In this document: positions 1 through 8,600 of the stretch, piece by piece
How the letters are laid out: each line of letters opens with the position of its first letter
How positions within the stretch are numbered: the stretch's first letter is position 1
Assembly: GCA_001430745.1 (NCBI GenBank)
Contig: KQ482053.1
Coordinates: 381,346 to 392,746, forward strand
Direction of reading: 5' to 3'
DNA from: Auxenochlorella pyrenoidosa
Lineage: Eukaryota > Chlorophyta > Trebouxiophyceae > Chlorellales > Chlorellaceae
Length of the DNA: 11,401 nt
Made by a program: the position numbers and the translations under genes
The notes under the pieces: model-generated
What the model saw: only the letters and a program-made list of their open reading frames with translations
The model's database searches: none
Told to the model about the DNA's origin: nothing

Positions 1-953
1 AGCAGCAGGAGGTGCCCAACTTGAGAATACAGAAGCAGGGCGGGCTGCTGGTTGCAGAGGTTCTCGACCTGCCTCCTATGACCAACCTTGTGTCGGGCTT
101 CTCTCACATTGCCTTCACTGACGGCGCCAGTGTGTGGTGCATCGGCAGGTGCGGCCAGCGGGGTTTGTTTTTTTGCCTGGAGTGCGCCTTCCAGGAGGCA
201 GCGCAGGCGACAGCGCGGCGTAGCGCCGGAGAGCTGCGTTGCTGCGCCGCCCGCGGGGCCTGCCTCCTGCCGGCGCACCGCTCGTCCCAGCCCCAGCCAC
301 TCCCGCTTGGAAACCCTCATCCCGCAACACCCCTCCCGCTGCGCTGCGCAGGAACGCTGCCGCCGGCGCCACGCCGTCGGCGCCTGCCCTGCACTGGCTG
401 CAGCCGCGGCGCGTGATGCACCGGCCCGACGACGGCGTGTCCAGCCTGGCGGCCGGCAGCTTTGCCAGCGCAGCCATCACGGGGTCTGGGGACCTGCACC
501 TGTGGGGCACCCTGCTCTCCCAGGACGTGGCCACTGCCATCCAGAAGAGCTCAGGCAGGGCCCGCCGCTGCTGCCGCCGCCGTGCCGCTGCTGCTGGGTT
601 TGCATTTGTGGAGCTGGTGTCTATGGCGGACAAACACAGGGCAGCAGCACCCTGCCAAGCATGCCTGAGTGCTGTAAAGATCAGGGCATGGGCACTTTCT
701 GCTTGACGCACTGGCCCCCAGCCGTCCCACATCTCGCCCTTGCCGATCTGGGTGCCACTGACTCCCCATCTTCTGCCCTGCAGAGGAGCAGGGCATGGGC
801 CACTGGGCTCACAGCAGCACCGCCGACCCTGCGGCCACCCAGTGGAGCGGCTGGGAGGGGCTGGGCTCCCCCGAGCCTGCCCGCGTGCCCGGCCTGCACC
901 AGGTGCAGCACGTTGCACTGGGCAGCATGCACGCGCTGGCGGTGGTGGCCTGA
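1..953 (+). CDS. RCC1-repeat protein, 3' part of gene (5' end outside window)
   Basis: Three exons fit in phase: 1-148, 352-554 and 784-953 (TGA 951-953), giving 172 residues with the reading frame starting at base 3. Intron 1 is GT-AG (149-351). Intron 2 is best read as GC-AG (555-783); a GT donor at 582 also keeps phase and would add nine residues. The protein shows three RCC1-like segments: VSGFSHIAFTDGASVWCIGR, LAAGSFASAAITGSGDLHLWG without its last residue in the usual G-(S/F)-H/A pattern, and a C-terminal VALGSMHALAVVA. These are blades of a seven-bladed propeller; the earlier blades lie left of the window. RCC1-type propellers act as Ran exchange factors or, more often in plants and algae, as protein-interaction modules or ubiquitin-ligase parts. 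Nothing visible decides between these, so no specific role is assigned. The family call is firm; the exact intron 2 donor is not. Confidence 0.78.
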
Positions 954-1822
954 GGGAGCGGCTGCCGGCATGCGCCGGCGGCGGCGCGGGCAGCAGGCGG
1001 TGGCTGTCAGCTGGGCCCCTCGCTCGCAGCCATGTACCATATCTGTTGTGTCTGAGCTGCACCTGCCGCTCCCACACTTGTCCCAGCTGGCTCATCCTCA
1101 TGTATACCACTGTTCAGCTCAAATGCCATTTCTGCAGCTTCTCGCACTCTCGATTAATGAAACTAAAACACAATTAAAGCGACCAGTTCAGATCAGTGCT
1201 GCCAGCGGCTCGGGTGGAGCGACCAGTTGGTGCTGCGCCCCCGCGCAGCCAGCTGCCGTTGACTTGAGCGGTCTGCTGCCAGCTGGTGGCTGCTGCTCAG
1301 TCCCTTGGCTCCTTGGAGGATGGCTTACGTGCTGGAGTACACATGGAAGGTGGGAGCTGGGCACAGAGGTGAGGAGGCATGCAGTGTGTGCAACCAAGCA
1401 AGGCCAGGCCATTGGAGCCAGCGCCACAGGTGAGCTCACCAGTGCTGGCGCTGGGCGGCGGCCATGGGCCAGAGCTTTCACCGACACGAGGCCCAGTGTC
1501 GCCAGCTTGAGGACTCGCTCCATGTCATCGAAAGGGGTTTCTGTGTGGTTTCAGCCTGTATGAACTCGAGGCACTGGGAATGCGGCCGCCCACAGGCCTT
1601 GCGGGCGTGTCGGTAGTGGCTCAAGGAGTGTACAGCACAGCCACGGGGCTGGTTGTGCCTCGATAAGCAGAACAAACCCTTCCGCAGCACGCTGAGCATT
1701 GACCAAACTCCGAAATCAGGGCCTGGACCGTGGTATTCCATCTGATCCCCTTCCTGTCACTCTACGAACGTTCCGATCGCTTTCTGAGCATCGCCAGACG
1801 CCAGGGAGAAGCCAGCAGCTCC
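954..1822. other. Intergenic region: 3' UTR of the RCC1-like gene and 5' region of the snurportin gene
   Basis: I see no supportable gene in these 869 bases. Just after the RCC1 stop is a GC-rich inverted element (GCCGGC-ATGC-GCCGGC, about 963-978). An AT-richer patch lies at about 1150-1185, and the 11-mer AGCGACCAGTT occurs at about 1178 and again at about 1219. No TGTAA poly(A) motif was found downstream of 953. The frame of the snurportin start codon has a TGA at 1700-1702 and no ATG between there and 1823, which supports a start at 1823. A short upstream exon cannot be excluded. Confidence 0.6.
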
Positions 1823-4800
1823 ATGGAGCGCTCGGTAAAGCGGCTCACAGCGTCCTTTCAGGAGAAACGCCGTGCAGCAGCTCTCGAAAAGCAGAAGACC
1901 GCGCGCCGCCAGACAACAGACCGCGCCAGGAGGCTTGCGCTCGAGGCAGCGGCTGATGCGGAGCAGCAGGGGCCCCAGCAACAGCAGGATGTGCAGCAGC
2001 CAACGTCTTTACAGCAGCAGGTGGGCCCAGGCTGCTCCTGGCGGTCACCGCTGTGCCGCCACTGCCGCTGCCTGCTGTCGCTGCCTGGTGCCCCACCTGC
2101 CGACCGTCTGCACCCATGGTGCCTGGCTGCTCCCAATGCTGGCGTCTGCCCACATCCAGGATGCTACCAAGCTTGGAGGCGCAGCTTCTGGGACCCCCAG
2201 CGGCGCTCCTCCGGCCTCGCCAGAGGTTGACATGAGCAGCACCCGTCGCCGACGATCATCCAGCAGCAGTGCAACCACGCTGCGCTCGCCTGGCGGTAGC
2301 GGCGCGGCGCTACGACAGTACTACTCGCAGCAGCTGATGCAGCCAGAGTGGCTGGTGGACGTGCCGCCCGACCTGGGCAGCGAGTGGTGAGCCCCCACGG
2401 TGCTGGCTCAGCGATTGGGCGCCCACCTGTTGCAATTTGCTCCTTGCCCAGTCCTGGCCCTGCCGTCTGCTGCCATGCTGCCTGCCTGGCTTCCCCTCGC
2501 GGCACCCACACTCGTATGTCCACTTTTGTTGTTGCGCGCCGCAGGTACGCGCTGCCGCGGCCCGAGGGGCAGCGGTGCCTGGTGGTCGCGGCGCGCGGCC
2601 AGACGGTGGCGCGCACGCGGAACGGCGCGCTGCTGGAGCGCTTTGGCTCGCCGCTGCCCGCGGGCGGGCGGGGGCAGCCCGCCGGGGACGACAACTTCTG
2701 CATCCTGGACTGCGTGTTCCATGAGCCCGACCAGACATACTATGTGCTGGGTGAGAGGGGCCCTCTGCTGGGGATGTTCTGCGCACCAGACATACTATGT
2801 GCTGGGTGCGGGGGCTCCCCTGCTCGGGGCGTGTTTTGCCCACTGGCCAGCATATGGGTGCTGCTTTGTTACGCGCTCAGCAGCGCTGGCAACGGGACAC
2901 TGCACCACAATGGGGCAAGGACGCTGGAGCCTTCCCCTATCCCATCCCCCACCCACCCCCCACACCCTTGCTCCCACACGCTCACACGCCCCATGCCCCT
3001 GCAGACCTGATGTGCTGGAAGGGTTACAGCCTGTACCACTGCTCGGCCGAGTTCCGGCTGTTCTGGGTGCAGGGCAAGCTGGCAGAGAGCGGCGCCACGT
3101 CGGCATTCGCCACCACCCTGCTGGGGGGCGCCAGCAGCGGTCGCTCCAGTGGCGATAGCAGCGGCATGGCAGACGACAGCGCGGATGCACCGCCGGCGGC
3201 GGCGGCGGCGATACGGCGCTTCCAGCCGCTGCCTGCCTATCGCTGCACGCCGGAAGGGCTGGCCATGGCACACAGCCACGCGGTCAGGTGAGACCACTGT
3301 CTGTGTCTCCTACTGGCAGCGGCACTCTTGCGCTAGTCCTGCACTGTGCCTTGTCGGCACGCATCTGAAGCGCACACGCCCGCCTAGAGCCTTCCTGAGA
3401 CTTGCCGCCCGTATCATCTCAAGGCACACAGCACGGTGCTCTTGTTCTGCCATGCTCGCTGCATGGGCCTGGCTCAACCGTCCCGATCCTGCTGCCTGTC
3501 GCGACGCCGGCCTGCCTGCAGCGCTTCACAGGGCGGCCTGCCGGCTGCTGCACAGGGAGGGCCAGCTCTCACCGATCATACCGCCCTCTTGCCCATGCCC
3601 CGACCCTGCTGCCTGCAGCTTCCAGCGGGACGGCCTGCTGCTGCTGCACAAGGAGGGGCAGTACTGGCCGGGACAGACGCCGCTGGCCCTGCTGTGGAAG
3701 GATGCCGGCAGCAGCCGCTACTTTATCGACACAGACCCAGCAGGCAAGGCCCCGGTGGCGGGTGCAGCCAGCGCGCCTCGTTTGGCTGGCCTCGCTGCGA
3801 CGCTTCCGGGCAGGCACCAAGGAATGTGCGGGCTCAGGGCTGCGCAGGCTTGGCCCCCCCTGCATGCCGGACGAATCCGCCCCGCCTGTGCTGCAATCGC
3901 GTTGGTGGCAAATGGAGAGGCGCCTGCAGGGCCCGCGGGGCAGCTGCGCAACCCAGCGCTTGCGCATCACAGGGAGCCGGCTTGCTGTCGCGCATGGACC
4001 CCCAGTCACCCAAGTGGTGTCTCACCTCTCTCACCTTTTTTCTTCTTTTGCTTTCCCTTCTTCTTCGCCGCACCTGCTGCAGGCGTGCCGCTGGCGCAGC
4101 AGCAGGTGGTGCTGGAGTTTCGCATGGACAGCACCGTGGCCACGCACGACGATGCCCCCGTGGTGCTCGGCCGCATGCCGGAGAGCTTTGTGCGGCAACT
4201 GGGGTGAGGCATCAGCGCTGCAGTCACTGTCCAAACACTGCCCAGCGCTGCTGGCACCATGCTGCAACGAGCGCCTGCTTTGTTGCAGAGTGGCCCGCCT
4301 GCGTGCACCCGAGGCGGCACGGGTGTTGGCCGTCTGCAGCTGTTTGCTTCGTTCTCCCAAAACGCGGAAGTGCTGCTTGCCTTGGCGAGTCCCCACAACC
4401 GCTTGCTGCTGCCCTCGGCGCAAGTTGCCTGCATTCTCGCTCCACCCGCGTGTGCTTCGCCGCCTGCCACGTACGTACCTACCCTGACCTGCAGCGACAG
4501 GCTGCGGCCGGGCAAGCTGCTCAAGTTTGTGATCGGGCCGGGCGGCATTTCCTTCCGGGACGGCCAGCCGGTGGGTGCTCCCCTCTCGGCCCGCAGGGGT
4601 CCATGCCTCCAGCCTCTGCCTCCCAAAGCTCGGCCACAGTCTGTTGAGCTCAAAGGCAGCGCACGGCAGGCATGCCCGAGCTCAAGGTCAGCCTCCCCAC
4701 ACATAAACCATGCCGCCTGTACTGGCAGGGCATGCCCACGCCAAACCCAGCCCCTGCTCAGCCTTTCGCCAGCCGTTGGGCAGTGCACAGCGCCTCCTCT

Positions 4801-5123
4801 TGCCCTCTTCCTGCCCCTGCCTCTCGCAGGTGGGTGCTGACCTGCACTTTTCCGGCCCCGCCAACCAGCGCCGCGGCCGCGCCGACAGCATCAGCAAGAT
4901 CGTGTTCCAGCACCTCGCGCGCACGCAGCCCATCACGCTGCAGCAGCTACAGGCGGCGGCGGCGGCGAGCTGCGAGGCCGCGGGCGGCGGGGGCATCGGA
5001 GACAAGATGGGCAGCTGCGACAGCAGCGTCCTCTTGGCCGGCAGCATGAGCGTTGTGTCTGCAGACGGCGGCGGCAGCATGGCAGTTGACCGGCCCTCGG
5101 ATGGCATCGAGGTGGACAGCTGA
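1823..5123 (+). CDS. SNUPN: Snurportin-1 (m3G-cap-binding snRNP nuclear import adaptor), 8 exons
   Basis: Exons: 1823-2020, 2160-2386, 2545-2750, 3005-3287, 3619-3743, 4083-4203, 4495-4570 and 4830-5123 (TGA 5121-5123). They total 1530 nt, or 509 aa, with every junction in phase. Residues 1-45 are a basic importin-beta-binding-like segment (EKRRAAALEKQKTARRQ, RARRLA). A Gln-rich stretch (52-66) and an Arg/Ser-rich linker follow. The cap-binding core starts near residue 128 with PEWLVDVPPDLGSEW, then [47 protein letters not shown] and DGLLLLHKEGQYWPGQTPLALLWKD. Trp331 falls where human snurportin has the cap-stacking Trp276 (alignment from memory). The C-terminal part (QQQVVLEF, KLLKFVIGPGGISF, VGADLHFSG) resembles plant snurportins. 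Known role: it binds the trimethylguanosine cap of U snRNPs and importin-beta for nuclear entry. Intron 5 appears to be GC-AG (AG|GCAAGG); a GT at 3762 would add six residues. The extreme C-terminus is Ala/Gly/Ser-rich and unassigned. Confidence 0.92.
2730..2840 (+). repeat. Imperfect tandem duplication (about 55-bp unit) spanning the exon 3 end and donor of the snurportin gene
   Basis: The last 21 bases of exon 3 plus its donor are repeated 55 bases downstream inside intron 3. CATACTATGTGCTGGGT occurs at 2736-2752 and again at 2791-2807. The similarity continues into the G-rich bases after each copy (about 2753-2780 against 2808-2836), so the whole 55-bp unit was duplicated and has diverged. 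The first donor (G|GTGAGA) fits the protein phase. The second (G|GTGCGG) would shift the frame, because 55 is not a multiple of three. Confidence 0.85.
3485..3580 (+). pseudogene. Decayed duplicate of snurportin exon 5 inside intron 4
   Basis: Intron 4 (3288-3618) holds a second, degraded copy of the acceptor and first half of exon 5. In both places CCTGCTGCCTG (3488 and 3605) and a CCTGCAG acceptor (ending 3521 and 3618) precede similar coding sequence. The relic reads LLHREGQLSP where the real exon reads LLHKEGQYWP. In the relic this frame is one base out of phase with its acceptor, and it lacks the downstream half of the exon. It is therefore a pseudo-exon, not a usable mutually exclusive exon. 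The copies are 96-117 bases apart because of a 21-base length difference near the relic acceptor. Confidence 0.7.
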
Positions 5124-5170
5124 GCACGTTGGGAGCTGAGCTGCCACCGTTGCTGTGCTGTTGTGCTGAG

Positions 5171-5204
5171 CCCTGTGAAGCCTCAGGCCCTGTGGAGCCT
5201 CAGG
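5171..5204 (+). repeat. Perfectly abutting 17-bp tandem repeat in the snurportin 3' UTR
   Basis: CCCTGTGAAGCCTCAGG (5171-5187) is followed directly by CCCTGTGGAGCCTCAGG (5188-5204), with one mismatch. This is a simple local duplication with no evident function. Confidence 0.85.
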
Positions 5205-5241
5205 CGGTGTTCAGCTCGGCAGTTGGAAGGGGCTACAGGCC

Positions 5242-5263
5242 GGGGTGGGGGTGGGGGCTGGGG
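5242..5263 (+). other. G-quadruplex motif (four runs of 4-5 G, loops of 1-2 nt)
   Basis: G runs lie at 5242-5245, 5247-5251, 5253-5257 and 5260-5263, separated by T, T and CT. Loops this short favour a stable parallel quadruplex. The motif lies about 120 bases after the snurportin stop and about 380 before the next start codon, so it could act in the 3' UTR RNA or in promoter DNA. Function is inferred only from the sequence pattern. Confidence 0.75.
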
Positions 5264-5644
5264 TTACAAAGCATCAGTGTCACGGGTGTGAAGGGAGGGG
5301 TGGCAGTCCGGGGTGTGGAGGGTGCACGGGGCTCAGGGCGGGTTGGGAAGGGGCATGGATGGATGCACAAGGCTGAACAGATCCTAGGTAGAGAAGAGCG
5401 GCAGCTGGCTGGGCCCAGTCAGGTAAGACAGAGGGAATCAAGGGGTGTGTAGCTGCAGGTTCTGACGCATGGTCCACCTCATATTTGTGTGCCACCACAC
5501 CGCTGTGCTGTGCTGGACCTTCACAGTACTACGTCTCAGCGGACAATTCCAGGGATCAAGCTCGGGTTCAAGGGTCGAGCTGGTATTCACATATACGCGC
5601 TCTGCTCCCAGCGGCCAGAGAGGAGGCTGGCCGGTGGTTCGACC

Positions 5645-8600
5645 ATGGCCAAGGGGTGGCCGCGTGCTCCTCCGCGGCTCCCGGCCCTGCTGCTGGTGCT
5701 CATGGCGTGCCTGGGCCTTGCGCCGGCTGCGGCGCAAGCGGTCGGGCATGCGGCGACCCTGGGTCCTGCAGCGACGGCACCTGATGGCGGCAGTCCCGCC
5801 GGCAGGCGCCGCCTTCACCTCAGCGCCCCCCAGCCCGACCCTCCCTTCACGCTGGACAACCTGCCGCTGCACCTCATCAATCTGCCTCCGGGGTTTTCCA
5901 TCTCGCTCTATGCCAACGCCTCAATACATGCGCGCTTCTTCGCCGTTGGCAACCGCGGCCGCGCCAAGCCCACCATTGTGTTTGTGTCCACCAACCAGGG
6001 CAAGGTGCGTGCCCAGGGCTCTGCACGGCTTGAAAGGGTGCCGGCCAGATACCTGCATGTGCTGGCCAAGAGGGCAAGGTGAGCGGCGGGCTCGGTGGGC
6101 ACGAGAGCATGCCGGGCAGCAGCGGTCGCGGGGGGGCGCATGACAGCTGGCACTCAGCGCTTCCCAGCCACCAGCTCTGCCCGTGACCCCCACACCAGCC
6201 CCGTACCACGCGCTGGCCCCCGCTTGCCGCCTTACCACTTGGCGACACCCCATGAATTGTTTTTTGCCACCGCTGCAGGTATATGCCATGGTGGACCGGA
6301 AGGATGGATCCCCAGTGGAGGCGTGCCTGCTGCTGTCGGGGCTGGAGCAGCCCAACGGCATCGCCTACGATGCAACAACAGGCACCCTGTATGTGGCGGA
6401 GATCCGGCGCATCCAAAGGCAAGGCAGAAGCAGCGCTGGAGCGTGCGCTCAGCCTTGCCTCGCCTGAGTCTTGACGTCGCACGGCCCCTCGCCGCCATGC
6501 GTCGCGTGCTGCCAAAACCCCCTCTGCTCCTATGCCCCCTCCCCCTCCCCTCCGCCCCCCAACCCCCGCTTCCTCCCCCCCGCAGCTACACATGGGTGGA
6601 CCAGGCGGCACTGGAGGGCTGCAACGCCACGCGCATCCGTGCACGCCAGGTGGTGGGCGGCGACGTGCTGCCTGAGCAGGCAGATCACAAGTCTCGCGGC
6701 CTGGGGCTGGGCCCCGACGGCCGGCTGTACGTCACCGTAGCAGCGCCCTTCAAGTGAGCACCGTGGGTGGGGAGTGTGGCTGAGGGGGAGGCAGAGAGAC
6801 GGCTATAAGAGGGGTGTGTGCTCGGAAAGATTGCCAGACAGCGACGGAGCGGCCGGCCTGCATTGAGGATTCCGAGCCTGCCGTGAGCCAGAGAGGGAGT
6901 TTGGACGTGTCACCCTCGCCCCCTTCCCGCCCGCAGCTACGGCGACTGCGTGGACCCGTACTGCACTATACTGCGCATGGAGAAGAATGGCAGCAGCCCA
7001 GAGGTGTTTGCGCGGGGTGAGCTCGCGGGGCATGCCGCTGTTAGCCGCGCCGCCTTGGCACCCGCCATGTGCTGCTGACTGCCAACAGTGCTGAGCGAAG
7101 CTGCCCGCCCGCACCCCCCTGAACGTTGCAGGCATCCGAAACGCAGCAAACTTTGACTGGCACCCCGAAACACAGGCCCTCGTTTTCTCTGGCATGGTGG
7201 GTAGTGCGGAGCGGCGCCGGCCGGCCCTGCTGTGCCGCCCCGGCTTGCACCACGTGCTGCGCAAGGGGTCTCGCCTGCACCAATCCTGCACTGGCCCCAG
7301 GCCGTAATAATAATAACATATTCTGCTGCCCTGCTGCCAGCAGGAGCGTGATAACATGGGTGAAGAGTTGCCGGACGACATACTGGGGGCCGTCTACCCC
7401 GATCAGCTCGGCATCAACCTCACCTGGCCGTGAGCCTTCTCGGCCTGCTTCCTTTTGCCATGTCCTTTTGTCCTGGTGTCGTTTTGTCAACTCGGATGTA
7501 GCCAGCTGGCGTCGAGCCGGCCTCCCCAGCTGTCGGCCATTCCACCCGCTTCTGCACATCAGCCAAACCACCCCTGCTGCACCCGCTGTCTGCAGGTACT
7601 GTCACTGGTGCGTCCAGAGTGGCACACATGATGAAACTTGACCCAGAGGAGCCCTGAGCTCAAGGCGCTAGCTTGATGGCTTGTGCAGGCTGGGGTCAGG
7701 GGCTGTGTGGCAGCGTGGCGACCTGGCCTGCTGCTAAAGTTTTCAGCTCAGCTTTCATATCTTCTTTGAAGAAGAAACCAAGGGCGTGCTGCCTCTGCTG
7801 GGTGCAGGACGGGTTCTGGGCCAATCACCCTGCGCGACGCCGGCCCCGGCGCTGCACTGGCCGATGCAAACATGACGCTGCCAGAGTTCCCCACCCGGCC
7901 CGACGATGCCACCCTCAACCAGCGCTGCGCAGGTACATCATGCAGCGTGTCCTGTACGCGGATGCCTCAGGCCCCACCTGCCTGCCCTACCCCTGCACAT
8001 AGTCGGCTCGGGGCTGCGAGCCTAGCGCTGCCTGCTGATCAGCGTGCTTCCTTCCTGCCCGGGATCTGTGTGCAACCCCGGCCGCCTGCCCTGCATCCTG
8101 CAGAGATCGCGACGCCGCCGCTGCAGGCGCTGGGACCGCACATCGCCCCACTGGGCGTGCTCTACTGGCCAAGCTCTGCGCCGCCGGCGGGCGTGCAGCG
8201 CTGGCCCGCCGAGTGGGGCGGCGGCTTTTTTTCTGCGCAGCACGGCTCGTACAACCGAGTCGTCCCCATCGGCTATCGCATCATGCATGTCAAGCTCGCC
8301 CCCGACGGCAGGAGCGCCACCAACTACTCCCTCTTTGCCGAGGGCTGGCTGCAGCCCGACGGCACCGCCTGGGGGCGCCCCGCCGGCCTGACCCGCCTGC
8401 CGGACGGCTCCATGCTGCTGGGTGACGACAGAGCATATGCTGTGTACCGCATCAGCTACACGCAAGTTGTGGAGGGGTCGGGGGTGATACTGCGGCTGGG
8501 ACGCACTTTCAAGCCTGTGTGCTCCGTGCTTGTTGGCTGTAAAGCCACTGGCAGCTTCGTCATGCGTTGCATTCTCAGCTGTACCTGCCGGCTAGCGGTG

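Larger units (their letters stand above)
5124..5644. other. Intergenic region: snurportin 3' UTR and promoter/5' UTR of the dehydrogenase-like gene
   Basis: No gene is seen in these 521 bases. From about 5220 to 5420 the + strand is markedly G-rich. The region holds a 17-bp tandem repeat (5171-5204) and a G-quadruplex motif (5242-5263). CAG|GTAAGA at 5420-5428 looks like a donor and CAG at 5524-5526 like an acceptor, so a 5' UTR intron of the downstream gene is possible but unproven. No TGTAA motif was found on the + strand here. Confidence 0.55.

Noticed and set aside
115..1110. Long - strand open frame opposite the RCC1-like gene
   Set aside because: Antisense shadow of GC-rich DNA; rich in Arg/Ala/Pro/Cys without any recognisable domain.
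88..1563. Long + strand open frame (491 codons)
   Set aside because: It runs through RCC1 introns and exons in a different frame, has low-complexity GC-driven composition, and shows no family motifs.
1549..1663. Possible small exon after a TTTCAG acceptor (frame ending ...TGLVVPR)
   Set aside because: No upstream exon, no matching donor or family similarity, and it ends at a stop before the snurportin start.
4006..4788. - strand open frame of 260 codons with a Lys-rich end
   Set aside because: The Lys-rich part is the complement of the T-rich tract in snurportin intron 5; the rest is antisense to well-supported exons.
5565..5585. GGGTTCAAGG resembling the T-loop box of a tRNA
   Set aside because: The sequence departs from the B-box consensus and no A box, acceptor stem or anticodon arm could be paired around it.
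5877..6644. - strand open frame of 255 codons
   Set aside because: Antisense of dehydrogenase exons 1-3 and their introns; no own motifs.
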